Below are positions 42,301 through 50,429 of a DNA stretch of 64,000 bases, piece by piece. Below the pieces are notes generated by a model. The model searched no databases. It saw only the letters and a program-made list of their open reading frames with translations, and was not told the origin of the DNA. Both the position numbers and the translations under genes were made by a program. Positions within the stretch are counted from its first letter, which is position 1, and each line of letters opens with the position of its first letter. Source of the stretch: Paracoccus sphaerophysae (GTDB lineage: Bacteria > Pseudomonadota > Alphaproteobacteria > Rhodobacterales > Rhodobacteraceae); NCBI RefSeq assembly GCF_000763805.1, contig NZ_JRKS01000007.1, positions 1 to 64,000 on the forward strand, given 5' to 3'.

Positions 42301-42315
42301 CGGGAAGAGACGCGC

Positions 42316-43713
42316 GTGGCCAGCCAGAAGATCTATGCCGGGGCGGCCCTGCGCGAGACGCGCAACCGCCACGGGCTGACGCAACGGATCTTTGCCGACC
42401 GGCTGGGCGTGTCGCTGCCCTATCTCAGCCAGATGGAGAACAACCACCGCCCGATCTCGGCCGGGGTGCTGCTGCGGCTGGCATCCGAGTTCCACGTCGA
42501 TGTCGGCGCGATGGCGGCGGGCGATGCGGACCGGATGGTCGTGGACATGGCCGAGGCGCTGGCCGATCCGCTGTTCGATTCCGCCCCCTCGCTGACCGAC
42601 CTGCGGCTGGCGGCGTCGAACACGCCGGGGCTGGTGCGATCGTTTCTGGACCTCTACCGCGCCCATCGCGAGGGCCAGGATCGGCTCGCCGCGCTGGACG
42701 AGGCGCTGGGGGCGACCGGCCAGAACGCGCTCACCTCGCCGTGGGAGGAGGTGCGCGACTTCTTCCACTACTGCGACAACTACATCGACGCCGTGGACCG
42801 CGCGGCCGAGCGTTTCGCCTGCCCCGACGGCCAGCGCGCCCCGCCGATGGACCGCGCCATCGCGGCGCTGAGCGACCGCGGCTTCTCGATCCGGTGCAAG
42901 GAGCTGCCCGCCGGTTCCGTCTTTCGCCGCGACGGCCGGGTGCTGACCCTGAACCAGTCCGCCGAGCCTGCGACCCAGGTCTTTCAGCTGCTGAACCTCG
43001 TCGCCCGCGAGACCCGGGGCGAACTGCTGGACACGACGCTCGATCTGGGCCGCTTCCGCAGCCCGGCGGCGCGCGACATCGCCCGGCTGGGGCTTGCCAA
43101 CTATTTCGCCGGCGCAGCGCTGATGCCCTATCGCGCCTTCCTCGCCGCCGCCCGCGCCGAACGGCACGACCTGGAACGGCTGGCGCATCTGTTCGGCGCC
43201 TCGCTTGAACAGGTGGCGCATCGGCTCTCGACGCTGCAGCGGGCGGGGGAACGCGGCATCCCGTTCTTCTTCGTCCGCGTCGATCAGGCCGGGACGATCA
43301 CCAAGCGCCACTCGGCCACCCGTCTGCAATTCGCCCGCTTCGGCGGCGCCTGCCCGCTGTGGAACGTCCACCGCGCCTTTGAAACCCCGGGGCAGTTCCT
43401 GCGCCAGCTCGCCCAGACCCCGGACGGGGTGCGCTATCTGTGCCTGTCGCGCGAGGTCGCCAAGCCCGGCGGCAGCTTCCGCGCCCCGGTCCGGCGCTTT
43501 GCGATCTGCCTTGGCTGCGAGATCAGCCATGCCAGCGACCTGATCTATGCCGACGACCTGGATATGGCCAACCCGGCAGGATACGAACAGATCGGCATCA
43601 GCTGCCGGATCTGCCCGCGGACCGACTGTCACCAGCGCTCGGTCCCGCCGATCGACCGCGAATTGCTGATCCCGGCGGATCGCGGCGGGCCGCTGCCCTA
43701 TACCTTCGCCTGA
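42316..43713 (+). CDS. XRE-family regulator with IrrE/DUF2083 domains (ScfR-like)
   Basis: This 465-residue regulator has an N-terminal XRE helix-turn-helix (LRETRNRHGLTQRIFADRLGVSLPYLSQMENNHRPIS, about residues 12-48). A middle region resembling the DUF955 (ImmA/IrrE) metallopeptidase domain follows; its His motif is not clear here. The C-terminal DUF2083 domain holds Cys pairs (CLGCE, CRICPRTDC) that look metal-binding. This is the plan of short-chain fatty-acyl sensing regulators such as RamB and MccR. The target genes are not evident: its upstream neighbour is an MFS exporter and the downstream one an M23 peptidase. Confidence 0.88.
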   Translation: MASQKIYAGAALRETRNRHGLTQRIFADRLGVSLPYLSQMENNHRPISAGVLLRLASEFHVDVGAMAAGDADRMVVDMAEALADPLFDSAPSLTDLRLAASNTPGLVRSFLDLYRAHREGQDRLAALDEALGATGQNALTSPWEEVRDFFHYCDNYIDAVDRAAERFACPDGQRAPPMDRAIAALSDRGFSIRCKELPAGSVFRRDGRVLTLNQSAEPATQVFQLLNLVARETRGELLDTTLDLGRFRSPAARDIARLGLANYFAGAALMPYRAFLAAARAERHDLERLAHLFGASLEQVAHRLSTLQRAGERGIPFFFVRVDQAGTITKRHSATRLQFARFGGACPLWNVHRAFETPGQFLRQLAQTPDGVRYLCLSREVAKPGGSFRAPVRRFAICLGCEISHASDLIYADDLDMANPAGYEQIGISCRICPRTDCHQRSVPPIDRELLIPADRGGPLPYTFA

Positions 43714-43902
43714 ACCGCCGGGCGCTGTCCCGGAACCCGCGAAATGCGCCACCCCTGGGCTGGTTCCCCCGGTCATGCCGATTTGGGCGAGTCTCCGCCG
43801 ACTTTGCTGCCGCGGCTTTCTGGATCGTTGCACGGATGCCACGCCTTCTTTAACGAAGCGGCAACTTCGAGGCGAACGCTCTCGACGGATCGCAGATGGG
43901 AA

Positions 43903-45174
43903 ATGAACATGTTGCACTCGACCCGTTCCGCATCGGCTGAAACCCTTTCCGTTCAGGCCCCTGCCGCCAAGCGCGGCCCGGGCCGGGTGATCCGGACGGT
44001 GGGCATCGCGGCGGTGACGGGCTGGGCTGCGGTGGCGACCTCGATCCTGGCGCTGGACCATCTGGGCGGCACCGGCTCGGCCGCGCAGCCCGACGCGGCC
44101 GCCGTGGAACGCCAGCTGACCGACCTCGCCGCCGAACGCGACGCACGCGCCGCCGAGGCCGCCGCCGCGCGGAAACGCTTCACCGCCGCGCTGGACCAGG
44201 TGTCGGCGATGCAGACCCAGCTGCTGGCCGCCGAAGAGCGCCGGCGCGAGCTGGAAAGCGGCATCGGCGCGATGCAGGCCTCGCTGCATGACGCGCTGGC
44301 CGAAACCGAAACCACCCGCCGCCAGCTGGCCGACGCCACCGCGGCCGCCAGCGGGGCCGGCCCCCGCGCCGAGCGCGCCGAGGAGATGTCCGTCGCCCTC
44401 GACATCCTGTCGGGCGAACTGGAAACCGCCGCCGCCGACCGCGCCGCCGCCACCAAGCGCGCCGAAGAGGCGACCCGCACCGCCCAGGCGCTGAGCGTCG
44501 AACGCGACGCGATGGTCAAGCGCAACGAGGAAATCTTTGCCCAGCTGGAAGAGGCGGTCGAGATGTCCGTCAAGCCGCTGGACGATATGTTCGCCAAGGT
44601 CGGCGTTGACGGCGACAAGCTGCTGGAAACTGTGCGCGAAGGCTATGCCGGCACCGGCGGCCCGCTGACCCCGATGGGCTATTCGTCGCGCGGCAACGCC
44701 GCGATCAGCGAATCCGAGGCTCGCGCCAACGAGGTCGTCGTCTCGCTGGGCAAGATCAACAACTACCGCATCGCGGTCAGCAAGCTGCCGCTGGCGATGC
44801 CGGTCAAGTCGGCCTTCCGCTTCACCTCGCCCTTCGGCCAGCGCTGGGGCCGCGCCCATCAGGGCATCGACCTGGCCGGCCCGGTCGGCACCCCGGTCTA
44901 TGCGACCGGCGACGGGGTCGTGATCTTTGCCGGCTGGCAGCGCGGCTATGGCAACGTCATCAAGCTCCAGCACGCCATGGGCACCGAGACGCGCTATGGC
45001 CACCTGTCGAAAATCCGCGTCAAGGCCGGCCAGAAGGTCTCGCGCAACAGCCTGATCGGTGATATGGGCAACACCGGCCGCTCGACCGGGCCGCATCTGC
45101 ACTATGAGGTGCGTGTGGACGGTAAGGCCGTGAACCCCATGAGCTTCATCAAGGCCGCACAGAATGTTTTCTAA
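43903..45174 (+). CDS. M23-family peptidoglycan endopeptidase with coiled coil
   Basis: The 423-residue protein has an N-terminal membrane anchor (VIRTVGIAAVTGWAAVATSILAL, about residues 28-50) and a long Ala/Glu-rich coiled coil (about residues 65-220). Its LytM/M23 domain carries the zinc ligands in HQGIDLAG and in GPHLHYEVRV. The intact HxxxD and HxH motifs suggest an active zinc endopeptidase acting on cross-links in the periplasm. The end overlaps the start of the bactofilin gene by 11 bases. Such M23-bactofilin pairs act together on cell shape in other proteobacteria. I chose the ATG at 43903. A second one six bases on would serve as well. Confidence 0.9.
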   Translation: MNMLHSTRSASAETLSVQAPAAKRGPGRVIRTVGIAAVTGWAAVATSILALDHLGGTGSAAQPDAAAVERQLTDLAAERDARAAEAAAARKRFTAALDQVSAMQTQLLAAEERRRELESGIGAMQASLHDALAETETTRRQLADATAAASGAGPRAERAEEMSVALDILSGELETAAADRAAATKRAEEATRTAQALSVERDAMVKRNEEIFAQLEEAVEMSVKPLDDMFAKVGVDGDKLLETVREGYAGTGGPLTPMGYSSRGNAAISESEARANEVVVSLGKINNYRIAVSKLPLAMPVKSAFRFTSPFGQRWGRAHQGIDLAGPVGTPVYATGDGVVIFAGWQRGYGNVIKLQHAMGTETRYGHLSKIRVKAGQKVSRNSLIGDMGNTGRSTGPHLHYEVRVDGKAVNPMSFIKAAQNVF

Positions 45175-45676
45175 GACCCGCGTCACCGAACCCGGACCTC
45201 GCCACTCGACCCCCGAAACCGAACCGACACGGGCCCCGATCATGGACAGCTACGACCTTCCGCCCCAGCAGGGCATGCGCACGCGTTCCGGGCCGTCGGT
45301 CCTGTCGTCGGACCTGACCGTCAAGGGCAACATCACCACCCAGGGCGACGTCCAGATCGAGGGCAGCGTGGAAGGCGACATCCGCGCCCACCAGCTGACC
45401 GTCGGCGAAAGCGCCATCATCCGCGGCGAGATCGTGGCCGAGGAAGTGATCGTCAACGGCCGCGTCGTCGGCCGGGTCCGCGGGCTCAAGGTACGCCTGT
45501 CGGCCACCGCGCGGGTCGAGGGCGACATCGTCCACAAGACCATCGCGATCGAATCCGGCGCCCATTTCGAGGGCTCGGTCCAGCGCCAGGAAGACCCGCT
45601 GGGCAACGGCGTGACCCCCAAGCTGGCCCCGCCGATGGCCGCCAAGCCGGCGCTGGACGACGATCTGGACAGCTGA
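45164..45676 (+). CDS. Bactofilin
   Basis: This 170-residue bactofilin (DUF583) has a beta-helical core (about residues 45-140) made of short repeats (DLTVKGNITTQGDVQIEGSVEG, RAHQLTVGESAIIRGEI) and disordered ends. Bactofilins polymerise without nucleotide and position cell-wall enzymes. The 11-base overlap with the M23 gene suggests coupled expression. The start at 45164 is the first ATG. The ATG at 45242 (MDSYDLPPQ) is a possible shorter start. Confidence 0.92.
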   Translation: MFSKTRVTEPGPRHSTPETEPTRAPIMDSYDLPPQQGMRTRSGPSVLSSDLTVKGNITTQGDVQIEGSVEGDIRAHQLTVGESAIIRGEIVAEEVIVNGRVVGRVRGLKVRLSATARVEGDIVHKTIAIESGAHFEGSVQRQEDPLGNGVTPKLAPPMAAKPALDDDLDS

Positions 45677-45701
45677 TCCGGCGTTACGCTGACACGATGC
45701 C

Positions 45702-45727
45702 AAGGGCGCCCCGGTGGCGCCCTTTTT
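45702..45727 (+). terminator. Rho-independent terminator after bactofilin gene
   Basis: A 9-bp stem AAGGGCGCC/GGCGCCCTT (45702-45710, 45716-45724) has a 5-base loop followed by T residues to 45727. It separates the bactofilin gene from the convergent DUF2189 gene. Confidence 0.85.
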
Positions 45728-45753
45728 CGTGCCCGCGCCCGTCAGTCGTCGTC

Positions 45754-46653
45754 TCAATCCTCGTCGGGGAACAGGCGGCGATACATGTGCCAGCTGGCGT
45801 GGCCCAGGATCGGCAACGCCACGAACAGCCCCAGGAACAGCGGCAGGATCCCCAGGAACAGGATCACCGCGATCACCAGGGCCCAGGCCAGCATCACCGC
45901 CGGGTTGGCCAGCACCGCGCCGAAGCTCGCGATGATGGCGCTGATGAAATCCACCTCGCGGTCGAGGATCAGCGGCAGGCCCGCGGCGGTGATCGCGAAC
46001 AGGACGGCCGCGAAGCCGCCGCCGATCAGCGTGCCTACGACCAGCATGGTCAGGCCGCGACCCTGCAGCAGGATTTCCGGCGAGGAGGTGACGTTGGTCA
46101 GCGCCTGCACCCCCATGAACAGGGCAAAGATGGTATGGGCGACGAAGACCCAGAACATGAACATCAGCAGGATCACCATCGCCATCGACGGCACCTGCCG
46201 GTCCTTCTGGGCAAAGACCACGCCCAGCACGCTGCGCCAGTCCAGCGGCAGCCCGGCCTCGATTCGGCGGCTGACCTCGTAGAGCCCCACGGCGGCGAAA
46301 GGGGCGATCAGCGGAAAGCCCACGACGAAGGGGATCAGCCACCATTCCTGCCCCGAAGCCGCGGCGACCGCCGCCAGCATCAGCCCGCCGGCGACATAGA
46401 AGGCCGAAAAGAACAGCCCGAAGCCCGGCGCGCGGCGAAAGTCGCGCCATCCCGCCCGCAGCGATTCGCCGATCGCGCCGAACTCGATCAGCACCGGGTC
46501 GGGGATAGTGTCGGCCGCGCGGGGGCCGCCTGAGGCGGAGTCGCCGCCTTCGTCCGGCAACGGCTCGGGGCCGCGGTCGGGCGCCGGGTCTGGCATCGGC
46601 GGGCGCGTCGGATCAGGAACCGGGCGCGGATGGGGCATGTCGCTGTGGGTCAT
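45754..46653 (-). CDS. DUF2189 integral membrane protein
   Basis: This 299-residue protein has a Pro/Asp-rich cytosolic N-terminus (about 50 residues) and about six membrane helices, with GWRDFRRAPGFGLFFSAFYVAGG and the late GHASWHMYRRLFP ending, a DUF2189 pattern. The function is unknown. Members in this group are often annotated as cytochrome c oxidase-related without evidence. It stands alone, convergent with the bactofilin gene and upstream of coaD. Confidence 0.82.
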   Translation of the reverse strand: MTHSDMPHPRPVPDPTRPPMPDPAPDRGPEPLPDEGGDSASGGPRAADTIPDPVLIEFGAIGESLRAGWRDFRRAPGFGLFFSAFYVAGGLMLAAVAAASGQEWWLIPFVVGFPLIAPFAAVGLYEVSRRIEAGLPLDWRSVLGVVFAQKDRQVPSMAMVILLMFMFWVFVAHTIFALFMGVQALTNVTSSPEILLQGRGLTMLVVGTLIGGGFAAVLFAITAAGLPLILDREVDFISAIIASFGAVLANPAVMLAWALVIAVILFLGILPLFLGLFVALPILGHASWHMYRRLFPDED

Positions 46654-46734
46654 CGGGGGCTCCTTCGCCAGGGGTCCTGTCGCTGACGCTAGGGCAGCCG
46701 GCGGGGTCCGATCAAGCGGGGCGTCGGCGCCGCC

Positions 46735-47226
46735 CTAGCCAAACCGTTCCCGCAGCGCCACATTCACGGCCGGGGTGACGAATTTCGACACGTCTCCGCC
46801 CAGTCGGGCAATCTCCTTGACCAGCTTGGAGGCGATCGCCTGCCGCCGCGCATCGGCCATCAGGAAAACGGTTTCCACGCTGGCATCCAGTGCCCGGTTC
46901 ATCCCGACCATCTGGAATTCGTATTCGAAATCGGCCACCGCCCGCAGGCCCCGGACGATGACGCTGGCCCCCACGTCGCGGGCGGCGTCGATCAGCAGGT
47001 TGTCGAAGGGATGGGCGACGATCTCGACCCCGCTGCGCTGCGCGATGTCGCGGCATTCCGCCTCGACCATCGCCACCCGTTCCTCGAGCGTGAACAGCGG
47101 CCCCTTGTCGCCGTTGATCGCCACGCCGATCACCAGCCGGTCGACCAGCGGTGCGGCGCGCTGGATGATGTCGATATGCCCCAGCGTGAGCGGGTCGAAG
47201 GTGCCCGGATAAAGACCGATCCGCAT
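46735..47226 (-). CDS. coaD: Phosphopantetheine adenylyltransferase
   Basis: CoaD makes dephospho-CoA from phosphopantetheine and ATP, the fourth step of coenzyme A synthesis. The 163-residue protein starts MRIGLYPGTFDPLTLGHIDII with the nucleotidyltransferase TxGH motif. It has the conserved VRGLRAVADFEYEFQMVGMN and the C-terminal KLVKEIARLGGDVSKFV. Length and motifs are normal. Confidence 0.95.
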   Translation of the reverse strand: MRIGLYPGTFDPLTLGHIDIIQRAAPLVDRLVIGVAINGDKGPLFTLEERVAMVEAECRDIAQRSGVEIVAHPFDNLLIDAARDVGASVIVRGLRAVADFEYEFQMVGMNRALDASVETVFLMADARRQAIASKLVKEIARLGGDVSKFVTPAVNVALRERFG

Positions 47227-47326
47227 CTGCGCGTCCCCCCAGTCGCGTTTGCCCCGTTCACGGGTTCGTCAGAAGCAAACGCAAAACCGCCGCGGATGCA
47301 AGCGCTGCGCCGCGGCAACGCGGTGG

Positions 47327-47767
47327 TCAGTTCCCCATGATCATGCCGGTCAGCGCGTCCCGGTCCGCCTTCAGCTGCGTCAGCCGCGCTGCCACCGCGT
47401 CGCCGATCGAGACCACCCCCAGCATGTTCCCGTCGGCGTCGACGACCGGCAGGTGGCGGAACCGGCCCTCGGTCATCTGCGACAGCACATCGCGGACGTG
47501 ATCGCCGCACTGGCAGGTGACGACGCGCGAGGTCATCAACTCGCGGACCTTGCGGTCCAGCACCGAGGCCCCGGTCCTGCCCAGTTCCCGCACGATGTCG
47601 CGTTCCGACAGGATCCCGTCCGGCCGCTTGCCGTCCTCGGACACCACCACCGCGCCGATCCGCTTTTCCGACAGCAGCCGCGCTGCGTCGGCGACCGTCA
47701 TCTCGGGCTTGATGGTGATCAGCCCCTCGGGCAGGGCTTTCGCGGCGAGGATCTGTTTCACGATCAT
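47327..47767 (-). CDS. Two-CBS-domain regulatory protein
   Basis: This 146-residue protein is made of two CBS domains: PEMTVADAARLLSEKRIGAVVV...DGILSERDIVRE and then LMTSRVVTCQCGDHVRDVLSQM...LPVVDADGNMLGVVSIGD. Paired CBS domains bind adenosyl ligands. Stand-alone ones act as sensors for unidentified partners. The second domain has a Cys pair (CQC). The start is the ATG at 47767 with AGAGGA upstream. Confidence 0.88.
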   Translation of the reverse strand: MIVKQILAAKALPEGLITIKPEMTVADAARLLSEKRIGAVVVSEDGKRPDGILSERDIVRELGRTGASVLDRKVRELMTSRVVTCQCGDHVRDVLSQMTEGRFRHLPVVDADGNMLGVVSIGDAVAARLTQLKADRDALTGMIMGN

Positions 47768-47828
47768 GGGGGCGCGTCCTCTGTCATGGGCTGTGTTCAT
47801 CCCAGCGTTGCGCCGGGCGGGCATTGCG

Positions 47829-48728
47829 TCAAGTCCCCGTCGCAACAAGTCCTTCCAAGCGCTGAACTTCGCGGCGGATGCCGGCCGCCACCGCCTCGGC
47901 CAGCCGGGTGAGGCGGTCGGAGCGGCGGTCCTCGGCCGGGCGCAGCAGCCAGAAGCTGCGGGTCAGCGAGATCCGGTCGGTCAGCACCCGCCGCACGCCG
48001 GGCGCGAAGGGAATCGCGAAGTCGTGGACGATCCCCAGCCCTGCCCCGGCCTGGATCGCCTGCATCTGCACGCTGACCGAATTAGAACTGAGCGCCGCGC
48101 GATCGGCGCCGGTTTCGGCCAGGTAGTCCAGTTCCGGGTCAAAGATCATGTCGGGGATATAGCCGATCATCCGGTGCCCCTGCAGATCGGCCAGCGTACG
48201 GATCGGCGGGTGCCGGTCCAGGTAGTCGCCGTGGCCGGCCAGGTGCAGCCGGTAATCGGCGATCTTCTGGACCGACGCGCGGCCGGTCTGCGGCCGGCTG
48301 ACGGCGATGGCCATGTCGGCCTCGCGCCGGGACAGGTTGAAGACCCGGGGCAGCGCCACGATCTGGACGTCCAGCCCCGGGTGATCCTCGATCAGCCGCG
48401 CGGCGATCTGCGGCAGCAGGTAGTTCGCGCAGCCATCCGGGGCGCCGATGCGCAGCTGGCCCGTCAGCCCGCCCTGCCCGGCCAGCACCTCGTTGGCGGC
48501 CAGCGCTGCGGCCTCGGCCGCCTCGGCATGGGGGATCAGCGCCGCGCCTTCGGGCGTCGCGGCATAGCCCTGCGGCGTCTTGGCGAACAGCACGCGGCCC
48601 AGCGCGGTTTCCAGCCGGGCGATGCGCCGGCCCACGGTCGAGGCGTCCATTCCCAGCCGTCGCCCCGCCCGCGACAGCGATTCCGCCCGCGCCACGGCCA
48701 GAAAGACGCGCAGATCGTCCCAGTCCAT
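47829..48728 (-). CDS. LysR-family transcriptional regulator
   Basis: This 299-residue regulator has an N-terminal winged helix-turn-helix (MDWDDLRVFLAVARAESLSRAGRRLGMDASTVGRRIARLE) and a periplasmic-binding-type effector domain (residues ~90-290). It is divergent from mmsA, with a 106-base gap holding inverted repeats, the usual arrangement for a regulator controlling its neighbour. The effector could be an intermediate of branched-chain or pyrimidine breakdown, which is inference. The start at 48728 precedes the HTH directly. Confidence 0.92.
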   Translation of the reverse strand: MDWDDLRVFLAVARAESLSRAGRRLGMDASTVGRRIARLETALGRVLFAKTPQGYAATPEGAALIPHAEAAEAAALAANEVLAGQGGLTGQLRIGAPDGCANYLLPQIAARLIEDHPGLDVQIVALPRVFNLSRREADMAIAVSRPQTGRASVQKIADYRLHLAGHGDYLDRHPPIRTLADLQGHRMIGYIPDMIFDPELDYLAETGADRAALSSNSVSVQMQAIQAGAGLGIVHDFAIPFAPGVRRVLTDRISLTRSFWLLRPAEDRRSDRLTRLAEAVAAGIRREVQRLEGLVATGT

Positions 48729-48741
48729 GCCGGCCCTTCCT

Positions 48742-48766
48742 TTGCAGAAACGCAAAACGCTTTTGC
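48742..48766. promoter_or_regulatory. Inverted repeats between LysR gene and mmsA
   Basis: The stretch contains TTGC-N6-GCAA and, overlapping it, GCAAAA-CGC-TTTTGC at 48752-48766. These dyads lie between divergent genes and fit LysR-type operators (T-N11-A class). A TATGAT at 48800-48805 could be the -10 for mmsA. Confidence 0.5.
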
Positions 48767-48831
48767 CCTATCGTCGCTTTATCGGGCGATTTCGCAAGCT
48801 ATGATGCGCCCAACCTGAACCCCCGGAGGAA

Positions 48832-50334
48832 ATGATGCGCGCCATTCATCACTGGATCGACGGCAAGGAAGCAGCGGGCACGTCCGGCCGCACCGCCGAT
48901 GTCTACAACCCCGCCACCGGCGAGGTGCAGGGCAAGGTCGATCTCGCCAGCAAGGCCGAGATGGACGCGGCCATCGCCGCTGCTGCCGAGGCGCAGGTCG
49001 CCTGGGGCGCCACCAACCCGCAGCGCCGGGCGCGGGTCATGATGAAGATGGTCGATCTGCTGAACCGCGACATGGACAAGATGGCCGAGGTGCTGTCGTC
49101 CGAACACGGCAAGACTTTCCCAGACGCCAAGGGCGACATCCAGCGCGGGCTGGAAGTGATCGAATATTCAATCGGCGCCCCGCAGCTGCTGAAGGGCGAA
49201 TTCATCGACGGCGCCGGCCCCGGCATCGACATGTATTCGATGCGCCAGCCGCTGGGCGTGGTGGCGGCGATCACGCCGTTCAACTTCCCGGCCATGATTC
49301 CGCTGTGGAAGCTCGGGCCCGCGCTCGCCTCGGGCAACGCGGTGATCCTGAAGCCGTCCGAGCGGGACCCCTCGGTGCCGAACATGATCGCCGCCCTCTT
49401 CAAGGAAGCCGGGCTGCCGGACGGCGTGCTGCAGGTCATCCACGGCGACAAGGAGGCGGTGGACGCCATCCTCGACAGCGAGGTGATCCAGGCGGTGGGC
49501 TTCGTGGGTTCCACCCCGATCGCGCAGTACATCTATGAGCGCGCCGCCCAGACCGGCAAGCGCGCCCAGTGCTTCGGCGGCGCCAAGAACCACATGATCA
49601 TCATGCCGGACGCCGATCTGGACCAGGCGGCGGACGCTCTGGTCGGAGCCGGCTATGGCGCGGCGGGCGAACGCTGCATGGCAATCTCGGTCGCCGTGCC
49701 GGTGGGCGAGGAAACCGCCGACAAGCTGATCGAAAAGCTGGTGCCGCGGATCGAGAAGCTGAAGGTCGGCCCCTACACCGCCGGCAACGACGTGGATTAC
49801 GGCCCGGTCGTCACCGACGCCGCCAAGAAGAACATCGAGCGCCTGGTGCAGACCGGCGTCGATCAGGGCGCGGAACTGGTCGTGGACGGCCGTGACTTCA
49901 GCCTGCAGGGCTATGAGAACGGGTTCTTCGTCGGCCCCTCGCTGTTCGACAAGGTTACGCCGGACATGGACATCTACAAGACCGAGATTTTCGGCCCGGT
50001 CCTGTCCACCGTCCGCGCCGCCTCCTACGAAGAGGCGCTGAAGCTGGTAATGGACCACGAATACGGCAACGGCACGGCGATCTTCACCCGCGACGGCGAC
50101 ACCGCCCGCGACTTCGCCAGCCGCTGCAATATCGGGATGGTCGGGATCAACGTGCCGATCCCGGTGCCGCTGGCCTACTTCACCTTTGGCGGCTGGAAGA
50201 AGTCGGGCTTTGGCGACCTGAACCAGCACGGGCCGGACGCCTTCCGCTTCTACACCCGGACCAAGACGGTGACCTCGCGCTGGCCCTCGGGGATCAAGGA
50301 AGGCGCCGCGTTCAACTTCAAGGCGATGGACTGA
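48832..50334 (+). CDS. mmsA: CoA-acylating methylmalonate-semialdehyde dehydrogenase
   Basis: MmsA oxidises methylmalonate semialdehyde to propionyl-CoA (and malonate semialdehyde to acetyl-CoA) with NAD+ and CoA, in valine and thymine breakdown. The 500-residue protein begins AIHHWIDGKEAAGTSGRTADVYNPATGEV, has ITPFNFPAMIPLWKLGPALA, the catalytic Cys in AAGERCMAIS (near residue 284) and GWKKSGFGDLNQHG, all typical of this aldehyde dehydrogenase type. CCGGAGGAA lies just before the ATG. Two adjacent ATG codons are possible starts. Confidence 0.95.
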   Translation: MMRAIHHWIDGKEAAGTSGRTADVYNPATGEVQGKVDLASKAEMDAAIAAAAEAQVAWGATNPQRRARVMMKMVDLLNRDMDKMAEVLSSEHGKTFPDAKGDIQRGLEVIEYSIGAPQLLKGEFIDGAGPGIDMYSMRQPLGVVAAITPFNFPAMIPLWKLGPALASGNAVILKPSERDPSVPNMIAALFKEAGLPDGVLQVIHGDKEAVDAILDSEVIQAVGFVGSTPIAQYIYERAAQTGKRAQCFGGAKNHMIIMPDADLDQAADALVGAGYGAAGERCMAISVAVPVGEETADKLIEKLVPRIEKLKVGPYTAGNDVDYGPVVTDAAKKNIERLVQTGVDQGAELVVDGRDFSLQGYENGFFVGPSLFDKVTPDMDIYKTEIFGPVLSTVRAASYEEALKLVMDHEYGNGTAIFTRDGDTARDFASRCNIGMVGINVPIPVPLAYFTFGGWKKSGFGDLNQHGPDAFRFYTRTKTVTSRWPSGIKEGAAFNFKAMD

Positions 50335-50348
50335 GGGCGCTGCCGGAC

Positions 50349-50399
50349 GCGGGGGTTTTCCACCCCCGCACCCCCGGAGGATATTTTCGCAAAGAAGAA
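50349..50399 (-). repeat. Dispersed ATATTT-hairpin element, copy 5 (inverted)
   Basis: Stem GCGGGGGT/ACCCCCGC (50349-50356, 50362-50369) has a 5-base loop, followed by ACCCCCGGAGGATATTTTCGCAAAG. The orientation is the same as copy 4 and the stem bases differ. It lies between the convergent ends of mmsA and the NCS1 gene. Confidence 0.65.
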
Positions 50400-50429
50400 C
50401 GGGGCGGGTCGCGCCGCCCCGTCTCGTGG

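Noticed and set aside
41860-45243. Very long minus-strand open frame (over 1100 codons)
   Set aside because: It lies opposite MFS, ScfR-like and M23 genes, which have firm signatures. The product has no motif or membrane pattern.
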